64,000 nucleotides of DNA from Chloroflexota bacterium (GCA_016191395.1 JACPOS010000009.1:146123-210122), one strand, 5' to 3'; positions 41,227-49,819 are shown, numbered from the stretch's first letter. Translations and numbers: made by a program. The notes: generated by a model from the letters alone, not told the origin.

Positions 41227-41705
41227 GGAGCGCCTCCGCACGCCGGGTCACGTTCACCTCGCCCTTCGCAGCGGCGAGGTCGCGCGCCCGGCTGGCAGCG
41301 TCACGCGCTTCCGCCCTCCGCCCGAGGACCGACGGGACCATCGACCGGGCGAGCCACGCGGCGATGGTGTCGATCAATCGGTGTCGGCCGCGACCGCGAC
41401 CGCCTCCAGCGACAGGCGGTCCACCTCCGCGCCTTCGTCGAGCCGTGCCGGCGCGACGCTCTCCGCGGCACGCCAGAGGATCTGTGTCACGGCGTCGTCC
41501 GGGGCCGCGAGCCTGCGCGCTTCGGCGGCCGCCCAGCTCGCCTCGTCGTTCTGCCCCAGGAGCACGTGCACCCATGCCTCAAGGCCACGGTCCCGACCTT
41601 TCGCGCCTCGCGACCGGGAGCCGCGCCGGTGAGCGTCGTCCCGCACGACATGCAGAACCGGGCGACCTCGGGATTCGCCGTTCCGCAGTTCGGGCAGCTG
41701 ATCAC
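41210..41705 (-). pseudogene. decayed zinc-ribbon/TPR protein, internally deleted
   Basis: On the minus strand a GTG at 41705 starts ISCPNCGTANPEVARFCMSC, the N-terminal zinc ribbon typical of large class III cyclase/AAA ATPase/TPR proteins, followed by the usual REARKVG. At about 41600 the frame jumps to EAWVHVLLGQNDEASWAAAE and AVTQILWRAAESVAPARLDE, which looks like the TPR-like C-terminal part. A second shift near 41390 leads to LIDTIAAWLARS, VLGRRAEARDAASRARDLAA and TRRAEALLRAAG*. Around a thousand residues (cyclase and ATPase domains) would be missing. Interpreted as a deletion remnant with at least two frame breaks; no single frame encodes it. Confidence 0.6.
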
Positions 41706-41764
41706 GCGTGGAGTCTGGGAGGCAGGACCGGCGGCGCGGAGCCCCGAAGCGCGATCATGGCGGC

Positions 41765-43129
41765 ATGCCGACCTACGCGGACCAGCCGAGCCGCTCGCCA
41801 TGGATTGCCCAGATGGCGCCGGACGGGCCGCCACGGCCACTCAGTGCCGACGCCTCCACCGACGTCGCGATCGTCGGGGCCGGCATCGCGGGCGTATCGA
41901 CCGCCTTCTTCACGCTCCGGTCCACGGACCTCCGCGTCCTGCTGATCGAGCGTGACCGCGTCGCCCACGGCGCGACGGGCCGCAACGCGGGCCAGCTCAC
42001 GACCTACTTCGAGCGGCCCCTGTACGACATCGCGGACGAATTCGGCATCGAAGCGGCGGTCGAGGGGCAGCGCGGCTTCGATGAGGCCCACGACCTGCTG
42101 GACCTCATGGCCGCGGAATCCGGCTCCACCGTCCGGGTGGAGCGATTCGTCGGCCACATGGGCATGTTCAGCCTCAACCACCTCCAGGTGCACCTGCGGA
42201 ACGGCCTCGTGCGGCGGAAGGGCGGCCTGAAGCCGGAGGAATGCGTCGTCTCGGAGGACGCCGATTTCCTCGACCAGATCCCGGGCGAGTTCGCGGGCCT
42301 GTACCAGGTCGTCCCGCAGGCGCGGATCCGAGAGCTGCTGGAGACGACCGACGATCGTTATCGCGCGGTCCTGTCCGATCTGAAGGGCTGCGCGAATGCC
42401 GGCCTCTTCGTGGAGCAGGCGCTCGACTACCTGGAGCGGGCGTACCCCGATCGCTTTCGCTACGTCGACCACACGCTCGTCGAGCGCGTGGTGGTCGGCG
42501 ACGACAGCGTCGTCGTGGAGGCCCTGGGGCATTGCGTCACGGCGGCGCGGGTGGTGCTGTGCACGAACGGCTTCACGGACCACGTCGTCCTGGACGATTC
42601 CGGCGCGCCGATCGTCCTCCACCAGCGCCAGCAGGTCGTCGGCACCATCGGCTTCATGACGGCGTTCTTCGAAGACCAGCCTCGCACGCCCGCGGCCATG
42701 AGCTACATCCGGAACACCACGATCGGCGGCGACGTGCCGTACGTGTACGTGACCCGCCGAACCTACGACCGGCCGGAGGGAGCGGCGACCCTCACCTGCA
42801 TGGGCGGGCCCGAATGGCCCATCGAGGGACCGTGGGTCCGCGACGCGCCATTTCCCGGGCCGCTCCTCTCGACCATGGACGAGTTGATCCGGCCGTTCGC
42901 CCAGCCCGCCCGGCCACCGGGCCTGCCGTACGACTTCCAGTGGCACGGCCTCATGGGCTACATGGACGGCCGCGTTCGCGTCATCGGCGCGCACCCGGGC
43001 CGCCCGCGGCTGCTCTACAACCTGGGCTGCAACGGGGTCGGGTTCCTGCCCTCCATCCACGGCGGGCGTCAGATCGGACGCATCCTGGCCGGCGAAGCGC
43101 TGCCACCGAGCATCTTCGATCCACGATGA
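41765..43129 (+). CDS. FAD-dependent oxidoreductase, DAO family (454 aa)
   Basis: An N-terminal Rossmann FAD motif VAIVGAGIAGVSTAFF (about 30-45) and LLIERDRVAHGATGRNAGQL match the D-amino-acid-oxidase/gamma-glutamylputrescine-oxidase family. The second FAD segment GCNGVGFLPSIHGGRQIGRI is near the C terminus. It would oxidise an amine or amino acid C-N bond. Three genes away is an MttB-type protein, so a role in N-methyl-amine metabolism is conceivable but not shown. ATG 41765 is chosen; the extended frame has no family similarity. It is divergent from the zinc-ribbon pseudogene. Confidence 0.88.
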   Translation: MPTYADQPSRSPWIAQMAPDGPPRPLSADASTDVAIVGAGIAGVSTAFFTLRSTDLRVLLIERDRVAHGATGRNAGQLTTYFERPLYDIADEFGIEAAVEGQRGFDEAHDLLDLMAAESGSTVRVERFVGHMGMFSLNHLQVHLRNGLVRRKGGLKPEECVVSEDADFLDQIPGEFAGLYQVVPQARIRELLETTDDRYRAVLSDLKGCANAGLFVEQALDYLERAYPDRFRYVDHTLVERVVVGDDSVVVEALGHCVTAARVVLCTNGFTDHVVLDDSGAPIVLHQRQQVVGTIGFMTAFFEDQPRTPAAMSYIRNTTIGGDVPYVYVTRRTYDRPEGAATLTCMGGPEWPIEGPWVRDAPFPGPLLSTMDELIRPFAQPARPPGLPYDFQWHGLMGYMDGRVRVIGAHPGRPRLLYNLGCNGVGFLPSIHGGRQIGRILAGEALPPSIFDPR

Positions 43130-43280
43130 CCGCCGACACCCCCGGGTGACTGTGCGCCCGGCCTAGGAACGGCCCCGGCTCGCCGAACGGCACTGGCGAA
43201 CGGGTGACCATCGGCTCTGGCGCGCGCGTGGGCCGTGAAGGACGCTGCGATCCGGAATCGTGCCCGAGGAGACCTGCGCC

Positions 43281-44426
43281 ATGACCGACCTGCCGGACCT
43301 GTCCACGACGTTCACCGGAATCCGATTCGAGAACCCGTTCCTGCTTGCCTCCGCCCCGCCCACGGAATCGGAGTCGAACATCAACCGGGCCTTCGAGGCC
43401 GGCTGGGGCGGCGTCGTCACCAAGACCATCGGGCTGCACCCCGTCGACAACGTCGTCGGCCCGAAGACCAAGTTCGTGCGCCTCGACGATGGCGGCTCCC
43501 GCCTGTCGATGGCCAAGCGGGCGGATTCGACGCTCCTCGCGTCGTGGAACTGGGAGCTCATTTCGGACAAGCCGCTCGAGTGGTGGATCCCGCGCCTGAC
43601 CACGGTCAAGCGAGCCTGGCCCGGGCGTGTCCTCGTCGCATCGATCATGGCCGGCTCCGGCAGCGACGAAGAGCTCCGCCACTGGCAGACCCTGACGAGC
43701 GCGGTCCAGGACGCGGGTGTCGACGCGATCGAGCTGAACCTCTCGTGCCCGCACATGGACCGCGTGGACATGGGCGCGAACATCGGCAAGGATCCGGTCC
43801 TCACCTCGGTGGTCGTCGCCGCGGTCCGCGCCGTCGCCCGCGTGCCTATCTGGGTCAAGCTCACGCCCGCAGCCTCGAGCATCGTCGAGGAGGCCGGCGC
43901 GGTCTTCCACGCCGGCGCGAGCGCCGTCTCATCGTCCAACACGTTCCCGGCGCTGCCGCCGATCGATCCCGAGACCCTGGAGTTCGAGGTGAACGTCGAC
44001 GGGCGGGTGTCGTACGGCGGCCTCGGCGGTCCGGCGATCCTGCCCCAGTCGCTCGCGAAGATGGCCGAGATGACCCAGGCATTCCCGGATCGCGAGTTCT
44101 CGGGGATCGGCGGCATCTCGACGTTCGACCACGCCTTGAGCTACTTCATGCTCGGCTGCGGCACCGTCCAGGTCGCGACCGCCGCGATGCTGGATCACGC
44201 GATCGGCCCGAACGTGATCACCGACCTGCGGACCGGGATGGCGGAGTTCCTTGATCGCAACGCGGATCGCGGGTGGCACTCGCTGGCCGACTTCCGCGGC
44301 CTGCGCCGAGGCAGCGTCGTGCCACATGCGCGGATCCGCCGGCCCGATGCCGCCGGCTACAAGGGTGGCTACGAGGACGACGCCGAGGGCTACGCCGCTG
44401 CGGAGGCGCTCGCCGCCGGTCGCTGA
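43281..44426 (+). CDS. preA: dihydropyrimidine dehydrogenase subunit PreA-like / DHOD-family protein (381 aa)
   Basis: FMN-binding TIM barrel of the dihydroorotate/dihydropyrimidine dehydrogenase family. Motifs are RFENPFLLASAPPTESESNI, GGVVTKTIGLHP, the active-site loop ELNLSCPHM, KLTPAASSIVEEAGAV, SYGGLGGPAILP and GIGGISTFDHALSYFMLGCG. The sequence LNLSCPH with Cys as catalytic base fits PreA. The C-terminal 2x[4Fe-4S] ferredoxin of full-length PreA is missing, and the N-terminal PreT partner is not adjacent, so the electron route is unclear. ATG 43281 follows GAGGAG; GTG 43260 is possible. Gene symbol is by similarity. Confidence 0.8.
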   Translation: MTDLPDLSTTFTGIRFENPFLLASAPPTESESNINRAFEAGWGGVVTKTIGLHPVDNVVGPKTKFVRLDDGGSRLSMAKRADSTLLASWNWELISDKPLEWWIPRLTTVKRAWPGRVLVASIMAGSGSDEELRHWQTLTSAVQDAGVDAIELNLSCPHMDRVDMGANIGKDPVLTSVVVAAVRAVARVPIWVKLTPAASSIVEEAGAVFHAGASAVSSSNTFPALPPIDPETLEFEVNVDGRVSYGGLGGPAILPQSLAKMAEMTQAFPDREFSGIGGISTFDHALSYFMLGCGTVQVATAAMLDHAIGPNVITDLRTGMAEFLDRNADRGWHSLADFRGLRRGSVVPHARIRRPDAAGYKGGYEDDAEGYAAAEALAAGR

Positions 44427-44486
44427 CGAGCGGCCCCGCCGGCCGCCGCGGCCGCACGCGCGCGCCCCCGGCGCCTGACTCGCTGC

Positions 44487-44492
44487 TACCGT
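44487..44492 (+). promoter_or_regulatory. -10-like box TACCGT, likely leaderless start
   Basis: TACCGT ends 8 nt before ATG 44501, with no Shine-Dalgarno site, the same arrangement as at 17124, 20450 and 32712. Confidence 0.4.
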
Positions 44493-44500
44493 CGAGCGCG

Positions 44501-45436
44501 ATGGACCAGTCTCGGGTGACCGTGTGCCTTCCGGACATGCCCGAGCTCGTGCATGTCGGCGAGCTTCCGGCGAACGTGGACGTCGTGTTGGTCCGTGCCG
44601 AGCCAGAGCCGCTGCCGGACCTTGCGGGCGTGGATCTCGTGGTGCCGCTCATGCGCATCCGGCCGTCGCTGCTGGAGGTGCTGGCCGGGCCGCCGGGCCG
44701 GCTGCGGGTGATCCAGACGCTCAGCGCGGGCGCGGACTGGCTGGTCGGCAAGGTGCCGCCGCACGTGACCGTCTGCAACGCCCGGGGGATCTACGACGGG
44801 CCGCTCTCGGAATGGGTCGTCGGCGCGATCCTGGCCATGCAGCGCGGGCACATTCGGGCCCGTGACGCGCAGGTGAAGGCCGAGTGGGAGTTCTTCGAGC
44901 CCGACGAGCTCGAGGGCCGCCGCGTGGTCATCCTCGGCATGGGTTCGATCGGGACCGCGATCGCCGACCGCCTTCGACCGTTCGGCGTCGACATCGTGGG
45001 GGTCGGCCGGACCGCGCGCGACGGGGTCCGGCCGCTCGCCGACCTCGACGCACTGCTCCCGACCGCGGACATCCTGGTCGCAATGCTGCCGCTCACGAGC
45101 GAGACCCGCGGCCTCCTCGACGCTCGCCGGCTGGGCCTGCTGCGCGACGGCGCACTGCTCGTGAATGCGGGTCGCGGCAGGACGGTGGACACGGCGGCGC
45201 TGACCGGCGAGCTCCAGGCAGGCCGGCTCCGCGCGGCCCTGGACGTGGTCGACCCCGAGCCGCTTCCCGCGGATCACCCGTTGTGGGCGCTGCCCAACGT
45301 GCTGATCACGCCGCACATGGCCGGCGACTCACCGTCGACCACGATCCGGTGCTTCCAGCTGGCGGGCGACCAGATTCGCCGCTTCGCCGCCGGACAGGCC
45401 CTGATCAACCAGGTGCCGCGCTACCTGTTGGAGTAG
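44501..45436 (+). CDS. D-isomer-specific 2-hydroxyacid dehydrogenase (311 aa)
   Basis: NAD-binding motif VVILGMGSIGTAIADRL (about 145-160). The catalytic triad is readable: Arg in VNAGRGRTVD, Glu in DVVDPEPLPADH and His in LITPHMAGDS. This matches glyoxylate/hydroxypyruvate reductase or phosphoglycerate-dehydrogenase-like enzymes reducing 2-ketoacids. The N-terminal substrate domain is shorter than average, and SAGADWLVG replaces the usual GAGVDxxD. It has its own leaderless-type box. Substrate not deducible. Confidence 0.9.
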   Translation: MDQSRVTVCLPDMPELVHVGELPANVDVVLVRAEPEPLPDLAGVDLVVPLMRIRPSLLEVLAGPPGRLRVIQTLSAGADWLVGKVPPHVTVCNARGIYDGPLSEWVVGAILAMQRGHIRARDAQVKAEWEFFEPDELEGRRVVILGMGSIGTAIADRLRPFGVDIVGVGRTARDGVRPLADLDALLPTADILVAMLPLTSETRGLLDARRLGLLRDGALLVNAGRGRTVDTAALTGELQAGRLRAALDVVDPEPLPADHPLWALPNVLITPHMAGDSPSTTIRCFQLAGDQIRRFAAGQALINQVPRYLLE

Positions 45437-45465
45437 CCCGTCCAGGCCCGCCGGTCAGGTCCCGC

Positions 45466-46083
45466 CTACGCCTCGACGAGCGGAACCTCGACGACGTGCT
45501 CGGCGATGAACCAGACCTGCATCTCGTGGCGACGAAGGACGTCGCCCATGAGCAGGTCGTTGGTGCCCATGTCCTTGCTCTTCTCCGTCTTCTCGATGCC
45601 GGCACGGACCTTCTCGATGATGGTCTCGTGGGCATCCAGCAGGCGTGACAGCACGACCGGAACATCCTCTGCGCCGTCCGGCGGGCGGGGAATGGTCGTC
45701 AGCTCGGCCGCGTGACGCGGGTCGCCGACGCTGATGCCGCCGAGCATCTGGACGCGTTCGGCGATCGCGTCGACCAGCTCCACTTGCTCCTCGTAGTGCT
45801 TGTCGAAGAGGAGGTGGAGCTGGTAGAAGGTGGGGCCGGCCACGTTCCAGTGGGACTTCTTGTAGAGCGCCGACAGCACCATCGAATCGGCCAGGATGTC
45901 GTTCAGGATCTGGCAGCTCTCGGTCCGCGCCTCCGCGGACAGGGCGATCGGCAGCTGGCGCAGGCTTCCGAACCGCTGCAGCTCCGGGCCGGTCTGGCCC
46001 ATGCGTGGCTGCGCGGAGGTTCGGAGGTGCTTCGACGGCCCGTGGCCGTTCGTGGCGGGGGCGTGACGGGTTGCGGTCGGCAT
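45466..46083 (-). CDS. dps: Dps-family ferritin-like DNA-protection protein (205 aa)
   Basis: Four-helix bundle of the Dps family. The inter-subunit ferroxidase residues are in YKKSHWNVAGPTFYQLHLLF and DKHYEEQVELVDAIAERVQM (His, Asp, Glu). LGGISVGDPRHAA matches the usual loop. An N-terminal extension of about 40 residues, rich in Thr/His/Pro/Arg, could bind DNA. It oxidises and stores iron and protects DNA against peroxide. ATG 46083 has GAGGAG upstream. No OxyR- or PerR-type regulator is adjacent. Confidence 0.92.
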   Translation of the reverse strand: MPTATRHAPATNGHGPSKHLRTSAQPRMGQTGPELQRFGSLRQLPIALSAEARTESCQILNDILADSMVLSALYKKSHWNVAGPTFYQLHLLFDKHYEEQVELVDAIAERVQMLGGISVGDPRHAAELTTIPRPPDGAEDVPVVLSRLLDAHETIIEKVRAGIEKTEKSKDMGTNDLLMGDVLRRHEMQVWFIAEHVVEVPLVEA

Positions 46084-46280
46084 CTGGTGCTCCTCGTGTG
46101 GTCCTCGAGGATGGCCGACCGTGAGGGTCTCCAACGCTGCGGTGGCCGCGCACGGGCTTGCAGGTCCGTCGCAAGGTTTGTCGCGCTCCCGCAAGGCGAC
46201 TGCGCCCCGCGCCCCTCACTGCCGCAAGGGCAACTCCCGCATGATCGGTCCATGCCTGTCGCAACACAGGCGGACGACCC

Positions 46281-46868
46281 GTGCCCACGAGCGCACGGGC
46301 GACTCGGCGCCAACTGAGGGCTGCCGCTTCCTTCGTCGTTTCCGCCTTCTTCGTCATCGCGGCCGCCGCCACCGTCGGCGTCGAACCAGCCGCACCCACA
46401 CCGATCCCGGACGCGGCGTTCGGCCCGGTGGTGCTCCTGCCCGGATCCGGGATGGCCGGCGCGCACGCCGCGCAGGGTCCGAATCTCGACGTGATCGTCG
46501 ACCCACTGATCGCCTCGCCGCCGCCGCCGCGTCCCCAGCCGGTCCTCCCGACCGCAAAGCCGGTCGCCGTGCCGGTGCTGACCCATCGACTTTCCGGGGC
46601 CGCCTCCTGGTACTGCCGCGCGGGCACCTCCCCGTGCACGAGCGGCTACGCGGACGGCGGAGCCGTGGACGCGTATGCCGCCGCAGGCCCGCGCCTCCGC
46701 GCGGCGCTCGGCTCGAGCTGGCGCGGTCGCGTGGTCTACGTCGACGGCCTGCGCGTCAAGCTCATCGACTGGTGCCAGTGCCACGCGGGCGAGTCGAACG
46801 AGAAGCTGCTCGACCTCTACTACGACGTCTATGCCCGCGTCGGCGGCTCCGTCACCGTTCGCTGGTAG
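46281..46868 (+). CDS. secreted RlpA-like double-psi beta-barrel protein (195 aa)
   Basis: A signal-like hydrophobic segment (LRAAASFVVSAFFVIAAAA), a Pro-rich linker of about 60 residues, then a C-terminal RlpA/DPBB-like domain: LSGAASWYCRAGTSPCTSGY, YAAAGPRLRAALG, GRVVYVDGLRVKLIDWCQC, LLDLYYDVYARVGG. This version has extra cysteines (WYC, SPC, CQC) and lacks the usual NDRGPF. It is probably an envelope protein interacting with peptidoglycan or acting as a weak lytic enzyme. GTG 46281 has only weak upstream purines. It is divergent from dps. Confidence 0.75.
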   Translation: MPTSARATRRQLRAAASFVVSAFFVIAAAATVGVEPAAPTPIPDAAFGPVVLLPGSGMAGAHAAQGPNLDVIVDPLIASPPPPRPQPVLPTAKPVAVPVLTHRLSGAASWYCRAGTSPCTSGYADGGAVDAYAAAGPRLRAALGSSWRGRVVYVDGLRVKLIDWCQCHAGESNEKLLDLYYDVYARVGGSVTVRW

Positions 46869-46888
46869 GCGCCCGGCGACCGCCGTCG

Positions 46889-46975
46889 GCTACTGGTAGG
46901 TGACGTTAGCCGCCACCGGGTCGAGCGAGAAGGTCCACGAGGTCGAATTCGCCGGATCGATGAACTGCACCTCTC
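46889..46975 (-). pseudogene. possible C-terminal gene remnant (about 28 codons)
   Basis: The minus strand reads FIDPANSTSWTFSLDPVAAN-VTYQ-stop, which looks like a natural C terminus of a secreted beta-rich protein, but a stop codon lies immediately upstream in frame. Too short to name; could be chance. Confidence 0.25.
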
Positions 46976-47063
46976 AACGCGACGAACGCGTGCGGGTCAT
47001 CTGGTGTTCACTCCGCGGGCAGGCGCATGGAGAACGACGCCGCAGAGCCATCGCGAGGAGCAC

Positions 47064-47570
47064 ATGACCCACTCGAACGCCGACCCGACCCTCGACCGAC
47101 TCCTGCGCCACATGGCGTGGGCGAACGCCACGCTCATCGATTGGCTCGCCGGGCAGCCCGATGCCGCCCTCGCCAGCACCGCCCCGCGGAACGAGTGGTC
47201 AGCCGCCCGGATCCTCGCGCACCTGGTGTCCGCGGCCGGCGGCTACGCCTCGCGCCTGGAGGGCGTGCCGCGGCCGCCCGACACGGAAGTGCCGACGTCG
47301 GTCGCGGAGCTCGCCGCGATCGCCGCGCGTTGCGCCGACTTCGACGCGCGGCTCCGGCGGCAGGCGACCGAGCCGGACGTCCTCGTGGTGCATCCCCATC
47401 CCGACCGGCCGGCGCGCGCCCGATCAACAATCCTTGGTCAGGCGGTTCACCACGCGACGGAGCACCGCGCGCAGATCGCCGGCGCGCTGGCCACGAACGG
47501 CATCAACGCAATCGATCTCGATGAGCTCGACCTATGGGCCTACGGCGAAGCGGAGGGGCTCGGCGCCTAG
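47064..47570 (+). CDS. DinB-family protein (168 aa)
   Basis: Four-helix DinB-like bundle. The metal-binding histidines are expected at ILAHLVSAAGGY and in the C-terminal VHHATEHRAQIAGAL, both visible. The ending INAIDLDELDLWAYG is a characteristic C terminus of this family. DinB/YfiT proteins are metal-dependent thiol transferases or of unknown function. ATG 47064 follows GAGGAG; the longer frame lacks a site. Confidence 0.85.
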   Translation: MTHSNADPTLDRLLRHMAWANATLIDWLAGQPDAALASTAPRNEWSAARILAHLVSAAGGYASRLEGVPRPPDTEVPTSVAELAAIAARCADFDARLRRQATEPDVLVVHPHPDRPARARSTILGQAVHHATEHRAQIAGALATNGINAIDLDELDLWAYGEAEGLGA

Positions 47571-47594
47571 ATCGGCCCCGGCGCCCGGCGACGG

Positions 47595-48053
47595 TCAGAC
47601 CCAGGGCAGCAGCACGCTCGTGCGGTACGCGTCCCATCTCGAGCCGAACCGGACCGCGAGGTCTGCTTCCTCGATAGGTGACAACCACCTCGATGTGACG
47701 TACAGGGCGGCACCGAGCACCACGCCGAGCCAGCTGTTGAGCAGGAATCCGAGCCACGGCAGGACCAGCAGCGCCACGGCTGTGTAGAGCGGGTGCCGGA
47801 CGAGCGCAAACGGCCCGCCGGTGATGAGCTCTCCGCGCGGGACCCTGGTGAGGATGAGCAGTGCTGACCACGCCCAGAGCACGAGACCGGGAACGAGGAC
47901 CACGAGCGACAGCACTCGGAGCGCGTCGGGTGGCCCGCCGACGCTGAATGCCGCCGGGTTCATGACGTTGAGGGTCAGGCCCACCACAAGGAACGGCAGC
48001 ATGACGAGCGCGATCCGATCACCACTGCCGACGAGCGTCCGCACCCGGTCCAT
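47595..48053 (-). CDS. isoprenylcysteine carboxyl methyltransferase/PEMT-like membrane protein (152 aa)
   Basis: Four to five hydrophobic helices with the ICMT/PEMT SAM-binding motif GPFALVRHPLYTAVALL and the C-terminal EEADLAVRFGSRWDAYRTSV, which matches the usual E-E-x8-Y-x-x-Y/R pattern. Such enzymes methylate lipids or carboxyl groups at the membrane; bacterial substrates are mostly unknown. It converges with the DinB gene. ATG 48053 is the start. Confidence 0.82.
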   Translation of the reverse strand: MDRVRTLVGSGDRIALVMLPFLVVGLTLNVMNPAAFSVGGPPDALRVLSLVVLVPGLVLWAWSALLILTRVPRGELITGGPFALVRHPLYTAVALLVLPWLGFLLNSWLGVVLGAALYVTSRWLSPIEEADLAVRFGSRWDAYRTSVLLPWV

Positions 48054-48135
48054 GTCCTCGTGGATAGCGCGCCGGCGACCTCACGGCCAGTGCCGACGGT
48101 CACGGGGACCATGAGCCGATGGTGGACCACCGCCC

Positions 48136-48675
48136 TTACGGCGGTCCCGGAGCGATGCTGAGGGCCGAGTAGATGGAGCCCAGGAACCGGCTTGGGACCG
48201 TCGCCAGCTGGCGGGTCTCGCTGAACCCGGCCGCCGCCGCCACCGTCAACCACGTCGCGAACGAGAGGGGATAGGGGGCCCAGGGGTTGCCGCGATCCGC
48301 GCCGTACTCCACGAGGACGAGGCGGCCGCCCGGGCGGAGATAGCCACGAACGAGCTCGAGTACGGGGGCCTTGTCGCGCACGAAGTGGAGCGAGTTCGCC
48401 ATCACGATCCCGTCCAGCGGCGGCAGCTCGATCGATCTCCTGAAGTCGGTCACGATCGGCATGACGGTCATGTCAGGAAAGCCGCTTGCGAGGCGCTCCA
48501 ACTGGACCTGGATGGCGCGCCGGTCGCGATCGACCGTGTGGATCGACCCGTTCTGGCCGAGTAGATCCGCGAGCGCGAGGGTGAACGCACCTTCGCCGGA
48601 ACCAAGGTCGGCCCAGGCGCGCCCTCCGCCTGCGACGCCATCGCGGATCAGCCGAACGTGGTCCGCGTGGTCCAT
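48136..48675 (-). CDS. class I SAM-dependent methyltransferase (179 aa)
   Basis: SAM motif WADLGSGEGAFTLALADLL near residue 22, acidic ribose loop IHTVDRDRRAI, and motif IV-like DGIVMANSLHFVRDK. It is shorter than the average class I enzyme and lacks an N-terminal cap. ATG 48675 is chosen because the domain starts just after; an ATG at 48873 would add 66 residues with no similarity. The substrate cannot be deduced. It lies 82 bp upstream of the ICMT-like gene on the same strand, so both methyltransferases may be co-transcribed. Confidence 0.78.
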   Translation of the reverse strand: MDHADHVRLIRDGVAGGGRAWADLGSGEGAFTLALADLLGQNGSIHTVDRDRRAIQVQLERLASGFPDMTVMPIVTDFRRSIELPPLDGIVMANSLHFVRDKAPVLELVRGYLRPGGRLVLVEYGADRGNPWAPYPLSFATWLTVAAAAGFSETRQLATVPSRFLGSIYSALSIAPGPP

Positions 48676-48923
48676 GGCTACGGGGTCCAGCGGATCGGCG
48701 GATCCGCGAGGGCCGGGTGGTCGAAGTTGCTCGCGTAGCTGGTCAACCGCGCAATCGTATCCATCCAGACTCCGCGCTCCGTAGCACGCACCGACCTCGT
48801 CAAAGGCACCTCGGGCGAACCACGGGACGGGTAGCCCGGCGGTCGGTCGGACGCAAGGTCGTCCTTGGTACACCCCGGGTCATTGCCAGACAACCTGGCG
48901 CAGGCAAGGCGCTCACTGCGGTC

Positions 48924-49094
48924 GTGAGTAGTGAAGGACATGAGCGGGCCGATGGCCTACCTCGGGTCTCGGTGGACATCCCGCTCTGGTGGTTGCCCAT
49001 TGCGCTGTCGTGGAAGCGTCAGGCGGCCATCGTCACTGGGGTAACGCTCATCGCCTTCACGGTGGGTCTGGTGGTCGGCCTAGGTGCTCACTAA
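48924..49094 (+). CDS. possible small membrane protein (56 aa)
   Basis: From GTG 48924 the frame encodes a polar start and one hydrophobic helix (AAIVTGVTLIAFTVGLVVGL) at the C terminus preceded by IPLWWLPIALSWKR. No good ribosome-binding site is seen and the family is unknown, so this is tentative. Confidence 0.3.
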   Translation: MSSEGHERADGLPRVSVDIPLWWLPIALSWKRQAAIVTGVTLIAFTVGLVVGLGAH

Positions 49095-49819
49095 CTACGA
49101 GAAGCGACGGTGTCGACGGCCACCCCGTAGTGGTCGCTGAGCTGCCGATCTGGCGCCGGCCCGACGGGCCAAACGGCCAGAGATCGGCGATCCCACAGAT
49201 CTGCCCGGGCGACACAGAGGTGATCAACGGAGCGACGTTCCCCTGCGACGCCGGTAACCGGGTCGGGGTCCGCGGTCAGGATATGCAGCCCTAGCTCCTC
49301 GAGCGCCCCGACGAGCAGCTCTCCGTTTCGCTTCGACCAGTATCGAGCGCCAACGCCGAGGTGCTGATTGAAGTCGCCCGCCCAGACGAAGTCCGAGTGC
49401 GGCTCAAGGGCGCGCAGCCTGCGGAGGTCGCCTTGCTGGGTCGCCAGCGCTTCGGCAAACCCGTGACTACCGCGCATGCCGCGCCAGCGATCAGAGGTCC
49501 ACGGAAGGACCGTCCCAAAGACGATGAACGGCTCGCGGTTGGAGGGGTGGATGCGTGCTGCCACGGACCGCGTCGGGTCCCCCGTCAGTGACAACTGCTC
49601 GAGTGGATACTTCGATGCGATCGACACCCACCGTTCGTTCGATCGCCGTCGCTCGTCGATGTCGGCGCAGTGCAGCGATGGCATGCCAGCCGGAACAAGG
49701 CTGTCATCGGTCTCGGTGAAGATCCATACGTCTGCAGCGATTTCGTTGATCATGCGCAGGATTCGACCGCGTCTTGGCTGACTTCCCAGCCGCTCAACGT
49801 TCCAAGTCGCGAGACGCAC
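49091..49819 (-). CDS. endonuclease/exonuclease/phosphatase (EEP) family protein (242 aa)
   Basis: EEP-fold hydrolase. The metal-binding motifs are LATWNVERLG (Asn), FTETDDS (Glu), FVWAGDFNQHLG (Asp-x-Asn), the C-terminal SVDHLCVARADLW and LSDHYGVAVD (Asp-His pair). This fold covers DNA-repair endonucleases and phosphodiesterases; the compact size suggests a small-substrate or nucleic-acid hydrolase. GTG start with GAAGGAG upstream. It is the last clearly chromosomal gene before the tRNA-fragment att site. Confidence 0.85.
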   Translation of the reverse strand: MRLATWNVERLGSQPRRGRILRMINEIAADVWIFTETDDSLVPAGMPSLHCADIDERRRSNERWVSIASKYPLEQLSLTGDPTRSVAARIHPSNREPFIVFGTVLPWTSDRWRGMRGSHGFAEALATQQGDLRRLRALEPHSDFVWAGDFNQHLGVGARYWSKRNGELLVGALEELGLHILTADPDPVTGVAGERRSVDHLCVARADLWDRRSLAVWPVGPAPDRQLSDHYGVAVDTVASRS

